From Mediterranea massiliensis (GTDB lineage: Bacteria > Bacteroidota > Bacteroidia > Bacteroidales > Bacteroidaceae): a DNA stretch of 32,285 nucleotides. The translations under genes were made by a program, and so were the position numbers. The stretch covers positions 323,329-355,613 of the forward strand of contig NZ_LT635837.1 in assembly GCF_900128475.1 (NCBI RefSeq), in the 5' to 3' direction. How positions within the stretch are numbered: position 1 is the first letter of the stretch; every line of letters begins with the position of its first letter. Shown in pieces: positions 8,639 to 16,588 of this stretch. Below the pieces are notes generated by a model. The model had not been told where the DNA came from. It made no database searches and saw nothing but the letters and a program-made list of their open reading frames with translations.

Positions 8639-9922
8639 TTATCCTTCCCTTCCATTGATGGCCTCCACTATGTTCATCCGCGATGCCCTCCAGGCGGGGA
8701 TACCCGCACTGAGCAGGTTCATCAGCAGGCAGAAGGCAAAAGCGGCCAGGAAAATCCACGGGCTGAGCAGTTCGCCGGCCGTCAGACTGGTCTCGCCGGA
8801 CAGATAGGCGTTGGTGGAGTTGCCGAAGAGGAAGCCGTTCAGCACGAAGGTGGCGGCATAGCTCAGCGCCAGCCCCAACAGGCCTGCCAGGCAGGTCAGC
8901 AGCAGGTTCTCCAGAAACACCTGGCGCATCAGTTCGTTGGCCGTGGCACCGAAGGCCTTGCGCACCCCGATTTCAGCCATCCGCTTCCGCATCCGCGACA
9001 GGGTCATGCTGCTCAGGTTGATGGCAGGCACGATGAGCAGGATGAGCATCACCATCACGTAGCGCAACACTACGCCCTGCACGTCGGGCTCCTGGCTCCA
9101 CGTGCGGTAGAGGTGGGTGAACTGCGTGTCGGGCTGTCCGCGGTAGAACACCTCTACCCCATCCTGTGCATCGTTGTACTTCTGCCGCAGGCGTTCACAT
9201 TCCTCGCGAATGGCGGGGAAGTCGGCCCGGCTATGTGCCAGGATGACGGCGCGCATCGGCCCCATCAGATTATATCCCCAGGTGTTGGCTTCGGCATCGC
9301 CGGCCGTGTAGGGTATCCACACCTGGGCATAAGCGTCCGTGGCCAGCATGGAGACATCGGCCACCACGCCGCACACCTGAAAGTCCACGTGGTTCAGCTC
9401 CACGTGCTGTCCGCTGACGTCCGTCCGCCCGAACAGGCGGCGGGCCACCGAAGCGGCAATGACGGCACGGGGCAGGCCGCTACGCAGGTCGGCCGCCGTG
9501 AAAGATTTGCCGTCGAGGAAGCGGAACTGAAACACCCGCCAGAAGTCTTCGTCGGTCTGTACCCTGTCGGCCGTCATCTTGGCCCCGGCAGGCAGCGAAA
9601 CGCGTACCTTGCCGGGATTCGATACCAGCGTGACAGCCTCGGCCGTGGTCAGCGTCTTGAAGCATTCGCGGCCGGTCTGCACCGACATGCTCGAGTTGGC
9701 GGAACTGCCGCTCAAGTCGCCCTTGGCGCGGTAGGACATATTGGGCACGTAGAGCGAACGGCTGCGGTTCACCTCCGGCTCGCAGTCGGCCACCCGTACC
9801 CGCAGGGTGATGACGATGACCATAATCATGCAGATGGACAACGCCGTGCCCAGCACGGATATCCAGCTGATGACGGGATTCTCGCGCAGGTGGTAAAGGG
9901 CCTGTTGGAAGTAGAGCCTCAT
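8639..9922 (-). CDS. FtsX/MacB-type ABC permease, type B (pair 4)
   Basis: The start chosen is the ATG at 9920-9922, because MRLYFQQALYHLRENPVISW aligns with the start of the type B protein at 11.5 kb. This gives 427 residues. The frame stays open upstream to 10027, but that stretch consists of an 18-bp duplication and a palindromic repeat and looks like leader DNA. First helix VLGTALSICMIMVIVI, then CEPEVNRSRSLYV, a periplasmic domain with FQVCGVVADVSMLATDAYAQ, and three C-terminal helices. The coupling motif is MAEIGVRKAFGATANELMRQ and the C-terminus is PAWRASRMNIVEAINGREG. It resembles the 11.5-kb gene closely. Confidence 0.85.
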   Translation of the reverse strand: MRLYFQQALYHLRENPVISWISVLGTALSICMIMVIVITLRVRVADCEPEVNRSRSLYVPNMSYRAKGDLSGSSANSSMSVQTGRECFKTLTTAEAVTLVSNPGKVRVSLPAGAKMTADRVQTDEDFWRVFQFRFLDGKSFTAADLRSGLPRAVIAASVARRLFGRTDVSGQHVELNHVDFQVCGVVADVSMLATDAYAQVWIPYTAGDAEANTWGYNLMGPMRAVILAHSRADFPAIREECERLRQKYNDAQDGVEVFYRGQPDTQFTHLYRTWSQEPDVQGVVLRYVMVMLILLIVPAINLSSMTLSRMRKRMAEIGVRKAFGATANELMRQVFLENLLLTCLAGLLGLALSYAATFVLNGFLFGNSTNAYLSGETSLTAGELLSPWIFLAAFAFCLLMNLLSAGIPAWRASRMNIVEAINGREG

Positions 9923-9927
9923 CCTCG

Positions 9928-10001
9928 CCCCTTCTCCCAAGGAGAAAGGGAGGCGGGAAGTATGGAAAGTTTGTTTCATTTTAAAAGTTTGTTTCATTTT
10001 A
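9928..10001. repeat. Palindromic repeat plus 18-bp tandem duplication in a leader
   Basis: Positions 9928-9950 form an imperfect palindrome (CCCCTTCTCC, CAA, GGAGAAAGGG), a type of sequence often found dispersed between genes. Just upstream, the unit AAAGTTTGTTTCATTTTA occurs twice in exact tandem at 9966-9983 and 9984-10001. Both lie immediately before the type B gene start at 9922 and extend its open frame with the repeated peptide KMKQTF. A start within the duplication cannot be excluded. Confidence 0.7.
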
Positions 10002-10087
10002 CACGTTTCATTATGTGAATCACTCAATTTTCACTCGTTCAAGACGGTGGTTCTGTCATCTCTTACGCAATTGACAAGCAACAACAA

Positions 10088-10221
10088 AGCAGTTTATTTT
10101 TGGTTTACTCGTATTAAACAACCAGTTTACTCGTATTAAACTATCAGTTTACCCGTTTTAAACCATCAGTTTATCCATATTAAACTGACAGTTTATCCAC
10201 ACTAAACAAAAATAAACTGCT
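10088..10221. repeat. 22-bp-period palindrome array with terminal inverted repeats (element 1)
   Basis: Five 17-base units of the form GTTTA-N7-TAAAC start at 10103, 10125, 10147, 10169 and 10191, exactly 22 bases apart. They are separated by five-base linkers that vary (AACCA, TATCA, CATCA, TGACA). The middle seven bases vary; the arms do not. The array is bounded by a perfect inverted repeat: AGCAGTTTATTTTTG at 10088-10102 and its complement at 10207-10221. It fills most of the gap between the type A gene of pair 3 and the type B gene of pair 4. In the operon transcript it would give a row of short hairpins. The units are too short and the spacers too small for CRISPR. Confidence 0.85.
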
Positions 10222-10230
10222 CAAGGCCTC

Positions 10231-11487
10231 TTACTCATCGTGCAACGCCTCCGCCGGCTGTACCTTCATGGCCCGGCGTGCGGGTATGCCGATTCCAATA
10301 GCTATCATGGCAGCGATGAGGACAAACGTAGCGGCGACACAGAAGGCCAGACGCGACCATTCCAACGTAGTGCCGTTGCGCCAGCTGTTCAGCTCGAAGT
10401 GAGCCAGCACGATGTCGATAATGACGGCAGGCACGGTGACGATCAGCAACAGGAAGATGCCTTCGCTCATCAGTCGGCCGAACACCGCACCGTCCGTAGC
10501 GCCCATCGCCTTGTGCAGGGCAATCTCGCCGCGCCGTTGCTGCGTGCGGAACCAGAACGTGCCGAGCAGTCCCAGGAAAATGTTGAGCAGCAGGAAGCTC
10601 ATGCCCACAACCAAGTTGCGCATCTCGCTGGTCTCGCCTTGCTGGAAGCTGCGGCGGATGTCCTTGAAGCTCTTGATGTCGCTGATGTAGAGATTGCCTA
10701 TACGGAACTGCTTCTCGCTATCGGCCTTCAGGTTCTCCATAAAGTTCTGGTCCCGGTCGGAACGGACGCGGATACAGAGCTCATTATCAGCATTAATCCA
10801 ATCATCCGACAGCAAATTCATATTGAACACCATGGAATAGCTGGAACGTGCCTGACTGAAGTCGTCGTAGCGCACATTCTGCAAGGCGGCGCCCAAACGG
10901 TACATCTGGGTCGTATCCCCGAACAGGTAAAATTCCTTCTTGCCAACCAGCGACGTCATCGGAACGCCATACTTGCGATACAGGTTGTCCGAAGCCAGGA
11001 AGTCGCCCCGCTCCAATATTTCAGCCAGCTGCTCGGGCGTCTCGCCTCGCGCCCCCCGGTAACGGAACACACGCACGAAGTCGGGCGTCGCAATGCGGCG
11101 GATCGTCCAGCGGGGTGCATGAAGCGTATCGTAATCCACTTCCGCAGAGCCGTTACTTCCATTATAAGGATAAGCGCTCAGCGACAAGCTCACCACCTCT
11201 ACCTCGGGGCGGCGACGCAAGCGCTCCACCAGTTCGCGTACCTCGTCGCTCTGTTTGTGGGTATCGCTATAAGGTGTATAATCGGGACTCTTGTCGGTGA
11301 GCACGCCCATATTGATCAGGTAGCAATGCTCCGTATCGAAGCCCCGCGGCTCCAGATAGGTAGCCATGCGGCAGTAGAGCAGGTCGATGATGTACCACAT
11401 CACCACGCTCACCACCAGCAACTCCAGCGCCAGCCACAGGTTGCTGCGCCATTCGTTGCGTATTTGGGTAAATAGTTTCTTGTTCAT
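10231..11487 (-). CDS. FtsX/MacB-type ABC permease, type A (pair 3)
   Basis: 418 residues from the ATG at 11485-11487. It starts NKKLFTQIRNEWRSNLWLAL and has one helix at about 18-38 (LELLVVSVVMWYIIDLL). A periplasmic domain with GFDTEHCYLINMG and the usual FLLLNIFLGLLGTFWFRTQ helix follow. The coupling motif is RRGEIALHKAMGATDGA, then two more helices, ending IPARRAMKVQPAEALHDE. It is 21 bases downstream of its type B partner and is the closest relative in the window of the type A gene at 7.3 kb. The array element at 10088-10221 follows its stop codon. Confidence 0.87.
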   Translation of the reverse strand: MNKKLFTQIRNEWRSNLWLALELLVVSVVMWYIIDLLYCRMATYLEPRGFDTEHCYLINMGVLTDKSPDYTPYSDTHKQSDEVRELVERLRRRPEVEVVSLSLSAYPYNGSNGSAEVDYDTLHAPRWTIRRIATPDFVRVFRYRGARGETPEQLAEILERGDFLASDNLYRKYGVPMTSLVGKKEFYLFGDTTQMYRLGAALQNVRYDDFSQARSSYSMVFNMNLLSDDWINADNELCIRVRSDRDQNFMENLKADSEKQFRIGNLYISDIKSFKDIRRSFQQGETSEMRNLVVGMSFLLLNIFLGLLGTFWFRTQQRRGEIALHKAMGATDGAVFGRLMSEGIFLLLIVTVPAVIIDIVLAHFELNSWRNGTTLEWSRLAFCVAATFVLIAAMIAIGIGIPARRAMKVQPAEALHDE

Positions 11488-11508
11488 ATTTTTTTCTTGT
11501 CCACTTGA

Positions 11509-12801
11509 TTAATGTGACTTCCCGTTAATCGCCTCCACAATATTCATCCGCGACGCCCGCCAGGCGGGAATGCCGGTACTGAGCAGGTTGAGCACGAAGC
11601 AGAAGAGCAACGCCCAGCCGAAGGTAGAGGCATGTATCAGGATGGAAGCATCGACCACGGGCGGATTGAGCGAAGTTGTCCAGTCCTGCGCAAAGAGGGT
11701 ATCACCGAACAAAAAGGCAAAGAGAAAGCTGATTATCAGCCCCAACACACCTGCCAGCAGGGTGACGATGAAGTTTTCGCTTAATATCTGTCCCAGCAGC
11801 TCCATGCGCGTACAGCCAAAGGCACGGCGCACCCCGATCTCCGCCACGCGGCGGCGCAGGCGACTCTGCGTCATGCTGCTCAGGTTGATGGCAGGCACGA
11901 TGAGCAGGATGAGAAAAATAATGAAACGCGTCCGGTGGGCAGCCGCCACATCCGGCTCCACATTGGCACCGGCTGTCAGGGCGTTCTTCTCCTGGTCGTA
12001 GGGACGGTTGCGGTTGATGATCCGATAGCCGTTCTCGCCTATCACCTTATTGAATTCGTCCAACCGGCGACCGGCTTCCTCACGGATGGCAGGGAAGTCG
12101 CTGCGGTCGCGAGCCAGGATGGTACAACTCATCTGACCCATCAGGTCGTTCTCCCACGTTTTGGTCACCTGGTCGGTCGAGGTATAGGGAATCCACACCT
12201 GCGCATAGGCCGTCGAAGCCAGCGTCGATACGTCCTTCACCACACCGCACACCCGATAGGGCGCATGAGCCAGCAGGAATTCTTTTCCCACGGCCTTCGT
12301 CGTGTCGAACAGCAGGCGCGCCACGCTTTCGGTAATGACCGCCACCGGCCGACCGGCGTCGAACGTAGCCTGGTCGAAAGGCTTGCCGTCGGTGAAGGCG
12401 AAGTCGAACACCGTCCAGAACTGGCTGTCCGTCTCGCGCACATCGACCGCCGTAGTGGGCTGACCGGGCAGGCTAACCGGCTGGGGCAAGGAATAGGCTA
12501 CATAAATGGTGACAGCCTCGGGCGTCATCAGCTTGCCGTAGATTTCTTTCAGCGTAGCTACGCTCCACGGGCCGTTGCTGTTGCCGTCTCCCCACGCTTC
12601 GTTGGTAATGCTGCCCCACTTCACGTGCAGGAAGCGGTCACGGTTGCTCTCGGGCGCAAAAGGCTCGATCTGCACCTGCTGCATCATCACCACCAGCATG
12701 ATGAGGAAGATGGAAAGGGCTGTACCAGCCACCGTCACCCCGCTGATAAGCGGCTGCTGGCGGAGCTGCGCCCAGGCTTGTTGGAAATATTGCTTGATCA
12801 T
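11509..12801 (-). CDS. FtsX/MacB-type ABC permease, type B (pair 3)
   Basis: 430 residues from the ATG at 12799-12801. MIKQYFQQAWAQLRQQPLIS leads into the first helix VAGTALSIFLIMLVVMM, then APESNRDRFLHV. The periplasmic domain contains YRVCGVVKDVSTLASTAYAQ. The C-terminal part has IVPAINLSSM, the coupling motif VAEIGVRRAFGCTRMELLGQ and two more helices, ending PAWRASRMNIVEAINGKSH. It is the first permease of the ATPase-headed operon and starts 6 bases after the stop of the small membrane peptide gene. Its nearest relative in the window is the type B gene at 8.6 kb. Confidence 0.87.
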   Translation of the reverse strand: MIKQYFQQAWAQLRQQPLISGVTVAGTALSIFLIMLVVMMQQVQIEPFAPESNRDRFLHVKWGSITNEAWGDGNSNGPWSVATLKEIYGKLMTPEAVTIYVAYSLPQPVSLPGQPTTAVDVRETDSQFWTVFDFAFTDGKPFDQATFDAGRPVAVITESVARLLFDTTKAVGKEFLLAHAPYRVCGVVKDVSTLASTAYAQVWIPYTSTDQVTKTWENDLMGQMSCTILARDRSDFPAIREEAGRRLDEFNKVIGENGYRIINRNRPYDQEKNALTAGANVEPDVAAAHRTRFIIFLILLIVPAINLSSMTQSRLRRRVAEIGVRRAFGCTRMELLGQILSENFIVTLLAGVLGLIISFLFAFLFGDTLFAQDWTTSLNPPVVDASILIHASTFGWALLFCFVLNLLSTGIPAWRASRMNIVEAINGKSH

Positions 12802-12807
12802 ACGTCG

Positions 12808-12888
12808 TTATTGAATAAAGAATGTGCCCACGGCTGCGGCAAACGCCAGCACCAGCGCTACGATGATTCCTATGATATTTGTATTCAT
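12808..12888 (-). CDS. 26-residue predicted single-span membrane peptide
   Basis: ATG at 12886-12888 and TAA at 12808-12810 enclose 26 codons. The peptide starts MNTNIIGIIVALVLAF, continues with an alanine/glycine stretch and ends GTFFIQ, so it is one hydrophobic helix with almost no charge. It sits between the ATPase (30 bases upstream) and the first permease (6 bases downstream) on the same strand, in a spot where spacer DNA would have no reason to encode a clean membrane helix. Small membrane peptides that tune a transporter are known in other systems. A role of that kind here is inference. No strong ribosome site is visible, which is normal for this group. Confidence 0.6.
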   Translation of the reverse strand: MNTNIIGIIVALVLAFAAAVGTFFIQ

Positions 12889-12918
12889 TGTCTGTCTGTT
12901 TCGTTGGTTTGTTACACG

Positions 12919-13590
12919 TTATCCTATCTGACGGCCGTCGAAGAACTGAACGGTGCGGCTGGTCAGCTTGGCCTGCTCGCCGTTGTGCGTTACCATCACG
13001 ATGGTACGTCCGTCATTGTAGTTCAGCTGGTGCAGCAGTTCCATGACTTCGGCACCCATCTTCGAGTCCAGGTTACCGGTAGGTTCGTCGGCCAGGATGA
13101 TTTCGGGATTACCGATAATGGCACGGGCAATGGCCACACGCTGGCATTGACCACCGGAGAGCTGTGTGGGCATGTGGCGCATACGATGCGTCATGCCTAC
13201 CTTCTCGAGCACCTCTTCGGCCAGGCGGCGGCGTTCCTTGGCCGACACCTTGCGGTAGAGCAACGGCAGTTCTACGTTGTCCAGCACGTTGAGCGAGTTG
13301 ATCAGATGGAACGACTGGAAGACGAAGCCCAGTGTCTTGTTACGGAAGGCTGCCAGTTCCTTGTCCTTCATGCCTTCCACGCGGGTACCGGCAATCTCGA
13401 TGGTACCGCTGGTAGGCGTGTCGAGCAGGCCCATGATGTTGAGCAAGGTAGACTTGCCACAGCCCGAAGGCCCCATGATACTGAGGAACTCGCCCTGTGA
13501 TACGGTGAGGTTCACATTTTCCAACGCTTGTGTTTCAATCTCGTCTGTACGGTAAATCTTGTTGATACCAATTAATTTGATCATGTCCAT
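12919..13590 (-). CDS. ABC transporter ATPase, LolD/MacB family
   Basis: 223 residues, the length of a stand-alone LolD-type ATPase. Walker A is GPSGCGKST (40-48), Q-loop Gln92, signature LSGGQ (144-148), Walker B IILADEP (164-170) and the H-loop histidine is 202. The segment SFHLINSLNVLDNVELPLLY is typical of the MacB/LolD branch. It hydrolyses ATP to drive FtsX-type permeases that work on substrates in the periplasm. It is the only ATPase for ten permease genes in this locus. It is the first gene after the sigma-54-like promoter at 13644-13659. The ATG at 13588-13590 is used; one at 13582-13584 is also possible. Confidence 0.95.
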   Translation of the reverse strand: MDMIKLIGINKIYRTDEIETQALENVNLTVSQGEFLSIMGPSGCGKSTLLNIMGLLDTPTSGTIEIAGTRVEGMKDKELAAFRNKTLGFVFQSFHLINSLNVLDNVELPLLYRKVSAKERRRLAEEVLEKVGMTHRMRHMPTQLSGGQCQRVAIARAIIGNPEIILADEPTGNLDSKMGAEVMELLHQLNYNDGRTIVMVTHNGEQAKLTSRTVQFFDGRQIG

Positions 13591-13643
13591 AATTGTATGT
13601 TGTTTATAGTTATTGTATTCTTTGTTTTCTGTGACAAATTTAA

Positions 13644-13659
13644 TTCAAAAGTCGTGCCA
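13644..13659 (-). promoter_or_regulatory. Sigma-54-like -24/-12 promoter for the ATPase operon
   Basis: On the minus strand TGGCACGACTTTTGAA lines up with the sigma-54 consensus TGGCACGRNNNTTGCW with correct spacing. The one mismatch is A for C in the -12 element. It is preceded by palindromic sites at 13700-13740. Transcription would start about 45 bases before the ATPase ATG. A matching promoter stands in front of the companion operon at 20718-20733. Confidence 0.65.
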
Positions 13660-13699
13660 AAATCAGCTGCCACTGATTATCTGCACTTTAGCCAAAAGC

Positions 13700-13740
13700 A
13701 GAGTGTCCGAAAATGAACACTCTGTCCGATTTTGGCGGAC
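13700..13740. promoter_or_regulatory. Probable activator (enhancer) sites, two palindromes
   Basis: Site 1 (13700-13723) has outer arms AGAGTGT/ACACTCT around a core GTGTCCGAAAATGAACAC. Site 2 (13724-13740) has arms GTCCG/CGGAC. Site 1 has the same 18-base core length as the perfect palindrome at 20777-20796. Its centre is about 52 bases upstream of the -24 element. The sites lie just after the stop codon of the type A gene at 13745. Binding by an NtrC-type activator is inference from this arrangement. Confidence 0.6.
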
Positions 13741-13744
13741 GCTT

Positions 13745-15049
13745 TCATTCGTCCCTCAGCGCTTCGGTTGGAGCAATGCTGCTGATGCGGCGGGCCGGGA
13801 TGTAAATACCCACCAGCACCACAACCAGCAGAATGAGGTAGATGATGAGCGACACGATGGCGAAGTGCTGCCCGAAGTGGTCCACCCAGCAGGGCATGGT
13901 ACTCTTCATCCAGGCGCTGCCCTTGCTCAGTCCCTCGCTGAGCCCGTATTGCAGGTAGAGGAAGCAGCCTATCAGGGTAGCTATCGTCGTGAGCACCACA
14001 CCTTCGCCCAGCAACTGGAGCCGGATGCGGCGCGGCGTAGCACCGTAGGACAGCATGATGCCTACCTCCTCGCGCCGTGTACGGGTCTGTAGCCAGAAGG
14101 TACCGACAACACCTAAACAGAGGTTGACAAGGAAGAACAGGGCTATACTCAGGTTGCGGCGATAGAGTGACGTCGCAGTACCAAACTCACTGATCCGGTT
14201 GATGCTGTCGTACGACTGCAAATCGCGTGCATAAAGGTTACCAACCCGCATCTGGCGAACCATCCAAGGACGGAACTCATGCAGGAAGCGGTCCATGCTG
14301 ACACCCTCCTTCAAACGGATGACTACGTGCATATCGTTCACACTGGAAAGAATATCGGGATGCAATATCGGCTCGAAGGCGACAGGAACAGGACGCCAGT
14401 CATTGGTGTACTTGAAAGTTCCTACCGCACCTACGACAACGGGCAAATAGATCGTATCCGTCTCGTTCGTCATCCAGCAACGCAGATTCTTGTTGTAAAC
14501 ACGGGTGTGAAACAAGGCTTCCTGTGCATACTCACTCAATACAACATTCATCCCGCCATACGTATGGTCCGACAATTCTTCGGGCGTCATGCTGCCCTGC
14601 ACGGGCCTGAAGCCGAATGTTTCAAAGAAATGGGTATGTGGCAGAAACTCAACATACATAAGGTCGAGTCCCACTGTATCACCTTCTGCCATCAGGGTGG
14701 AAGTACTGCTTCCTTGCGAACCGGGATATATGAAAGAAAGTACGGGAGTGGCCTGCTCTACATCGGGATGCTGGCGGGCACGTTCCACGATATTCAGATA
14801 CGCCTGCATCAGCGAAGCAGAGTCGGTAGCCTGGGCATCATAGCCCGGCGCCTGCGGTTGCAACATACCGACGGACACCATGCAGAGGCGGTGGGCATCG
14901 TAGCCAAGCGGAAGGTGACGGTCGTAGGTCACCACAATAACAGGATCGAAGATAATCCACGAAAGGACAGCGACCAGTATCAGTTCGGCCAGCAGCCAGC
15001 CGTTGCGGCGGCGACGGGTCCATAGGGTTTTAAGAATGAGTCTGAACAT
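13745..15049 (-). CDS. FtsX/MacB-type ABC permease, type A (pair 2)
   Basis: 434 residues and the last gene of the operon headed by the membrane fusion protein. The start MFRLILKTLWTRRRRNGWLL leads into a helix that ends in FDPVIVVTYDRHLPLGYDAH. A periplasmic domain follows, then FLVNLCLGVVGTFWLQT, the coupling motif RTRREEVGIMLSYGATPRR, and two further helices. The C-terminus is IPARRISSIAPTEALRDE. With the type A gene at 16.6 kb it forms a subgroup (FDP/IDP after helix 1) distinct from the three type A genes of the other operon. Its partner type B gene ends 5 bases before its start. Confidence 0.87.
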   Translation of the reverse strand: MFRLILKTLWTRRRRNGWLLAELILVAVLSWIIFDPVIVVTYDRHLPLGYDAHRLCMVSVGMLQPQAPGYDAQATDSASLMQAYLNIVERARQHPDVEQATPVLSFIYPGSQGSSTSTLMAEGDTVGLDLMYVEFLPHTHFFETFGFRPVQGSMTPEELSDHTYGGMNVVLSEYAQEALFHTRVYNKNLRCWMTNETDTIYLPVVVGAVGTFKYTNDWRPVPVAFEPILHPDILSSVNDMHVVIRLKEGVSMDRFLHEFRPWMVRQMRVGNLYARDLQSYDSINRISEFGTATSLYRRNLSIALFFLVNLCLGVVGTFWLQTRTRREEVGIMLSYGATPRRIRLQLLGEGVVLTTIATLIGCFLYLQYGLSEGLSKGSAWMKSTMPCWVDHFGQHFAIVSLIIYLILLVVVLVGIYIPARRISSIAPTEALRDE

Positions 15050-15054
15050 AATGC

Positions 15055-16371
15055 TTATCTTTTTTCATACAGTGAATACACAATCGGTTTGCGGAGCGAC
15101 ATCCACGCCGGCAGGAAGGCCGACAGAAGGTTCAGTGCCAGGCAGAGCAGGAAGGCGATGCCAAAGACGGCAGGTGCAAAAAGCATCTCGCCCGATACAT
15201 AGGCATCGACACCTTGCGGCACAACTTCGGGCCACTGGTCGAGCAACGTGAAAACCCATTCACGTCCTACATAGACAACGATCCATGCCAATACCAATCC
15301 CAGCAGACCACCTGTCAGTGTCAGGAAGAAGTTTTCCCACATCACCTGCGAAAGCAGTATGTTGCGTCCTGCGCCAAACGACTTACGCACTCCCATCTCG
15401 GGCAAGCGGCTCTCCATACGACTGGCAATAAGCCCGCTCAGGTTGAGGGCAGGCACCAATAGCAACACCAGTACCACGACGACCAGATAACCCGCCGTCT
15501 TCCAAGGATTGAAGTCGGCATCCGATGGATGACTTTGGAAAACGCTGAGCCAGTGCGAAGTTGGCTGCTTCCACAACTCCAGCTGCCACTGATCCTTGTA
15601 CTGCAGGTTCACCCGCCTCGTCAGGTCTCTGATTTCTGCCCGCAAAGCATCAGCCTGTGCCTTGTCCTTCACAAGAAAAGTGACGGAGAAAATGCCACTA
15701 TACGGGAACTTGTCTGAATACGGTTTCGTATAATTTCCGAAAACCGAATAAGGCAAATAGACCTGAGCATACGACTTCGAGGTGAGATAGCTGGCACCGC
15801 GTACCACACCGCACACACGATAGTTGACATAATCCAACGAAAACGAACGTCCGACAACATTTTGGGTCTTACCGAACAGACGACGCGCCAGGTCATCGGA
15901 GATCACAGCCGTATGGATGCCACTTGCCAAATCGGAATCGGTGAAAGGATTTCCTTCCAAAAAGCGGAATGAGTAGATGCGGAAAAAGGCTGGATCTGTA
16001 AGCTTTAAAGCCACTTTAAAGTCACCGCTCAAATCGGTAGGCTGTATGTAAAAGGATTCATCCATGCCATAGTCCACAATGGCAGAAACTGCCTCTACGT
16101 TCTTTAACGGATACATCCACTCCTGCACAGCCTGAAACGACAGTCCAGCCTGAACGGTATATTCCTCCGAACGAAAACTGGCATGAGTCAGATACAACGT
16201 ATTTTCCCGGTTTACCTCGGGATACACAGGTGCCAGCTTCACATAGTAAACCACCGCCATCACAACCGTCATGGCAATAGCCAGCCCTGTGCCGGCAATG
16301 TAGAGCGTACTGAACAGGCGGTTCTGCCTGAACAACGCAAGGGCTTGTTTGAAATAGGTCTTCAGCATCAT
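15055..16371 (-). CDS. FtsX/MacB-type ABC permease, type B (pair 2)
   Basis: 438 residues from the first of two adjacent ATG codons (16369-16371; the other is at 16366-16368). The start KTYFKQALALFRQNRLFSTL and helix YIAGTGLAIAMTVVMAVVYY are followed by KLAPVYPEVNRENTLYL, nearly the same as in the 18.1-kb type B gene. The periplasmic domain contains YRVCGVVRGASYLTSKSYAQ. Then come LLVPALNLSGLIASRMESRL, the coupling motif PEMGVRKSFGAGRN, and a C-terminus PAWMSLRKPIVYSLYEKR. The gap upstream (16372-16588) is largely filled by the second 22-bp-period array. Confidence 0.87.
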   Translation of the reverse strand: MMLKTYFKQALALFRQNRLFSTLYIAGTGLAIAMTVVMAVVYYVKLAPVYPEVNRENTLYLTHASFRSEEYTVQAGLSFQAVQEWMYPLKNVEAVSAIVDYGMDESFYIQPTDLSGDFKVALKLTDPAFFRIYSFRFLEGNPFTDSDLASGIHTAVISDDLARRLFGKTQNVVGRSFSLDYVNYRVCGVVRGASYLTSKSYAQVYLPYSVFGNYTKPYSDKFPYSGIFSVTFLVKDKAQADALRAEIRDLTRRVNLQYKDQWQLELWKQPTSHWLSVFQSHPSDADFNPWKTAGYLVVVVLVLLLVPALNLSGLIASRMESRLPEMGVRKSFGAGRNILLSQVMWENFFLTLTGGLLGLVLAWIVVYVGREWVFTLLDQWPEVVPQGVDAYVSGEMLFAPAVFGIAFLLCLALNLLSAFLPAWMSLRKPIVYSLYEKR

Positions 16372-16410
16372 AACAAATCTATCTAACTATATATGGATAA
16401 AGCATATAGC

Positions 16411-16560
16411 ACTTTATTTTCTGTTGATACCCAATAAAGTGATACTTCAGTCTCATTAAAGCGATACTTTAACGCCTTTAAAGCAATGCTTTAATACCAG
16501 TAAAGCAATGCTTTAATATTGATAAAGCGACGCTTTAAAATCAGTAAAGCAAAATAAAGT
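16411..16560. repeat. 22-bp-period palindrome array with terminal inverted repeats (element 2)
   Basis: Units of the form TAAAGC-N3-GCTTTA start at 16435, 16457, 16479, 16501, 16523 and 16545, exactly 22 bases apart, with variable seven-base linkers. The first unit is degenerate, and the last runs into the right flank. The flanks are ACTTTATTTT at 16411-16420 and its exact complement at 16551-16560. The left flank in context, AGCACTTTATTTTCTG, resembles the left flank of element 1 (AGCAGTTTATTTTTGG). The element lies between the type A gene of pair 1 and the type B gene of pair 2, the equivalent position to element 1 in the other operon. Confidence 0.83.
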
Positions 16561-16588
16561 ACCAAATCACTGACCGTCAGCCGGTTAT

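Noticed and set aside
10103..10207. CRISPR-like array
   Set aside because: Repeats of 17 bases with 5-base linkers at a 22-bp pitch are far below CRISPR dimensions, no cas genes are present, and the units themselves vary.
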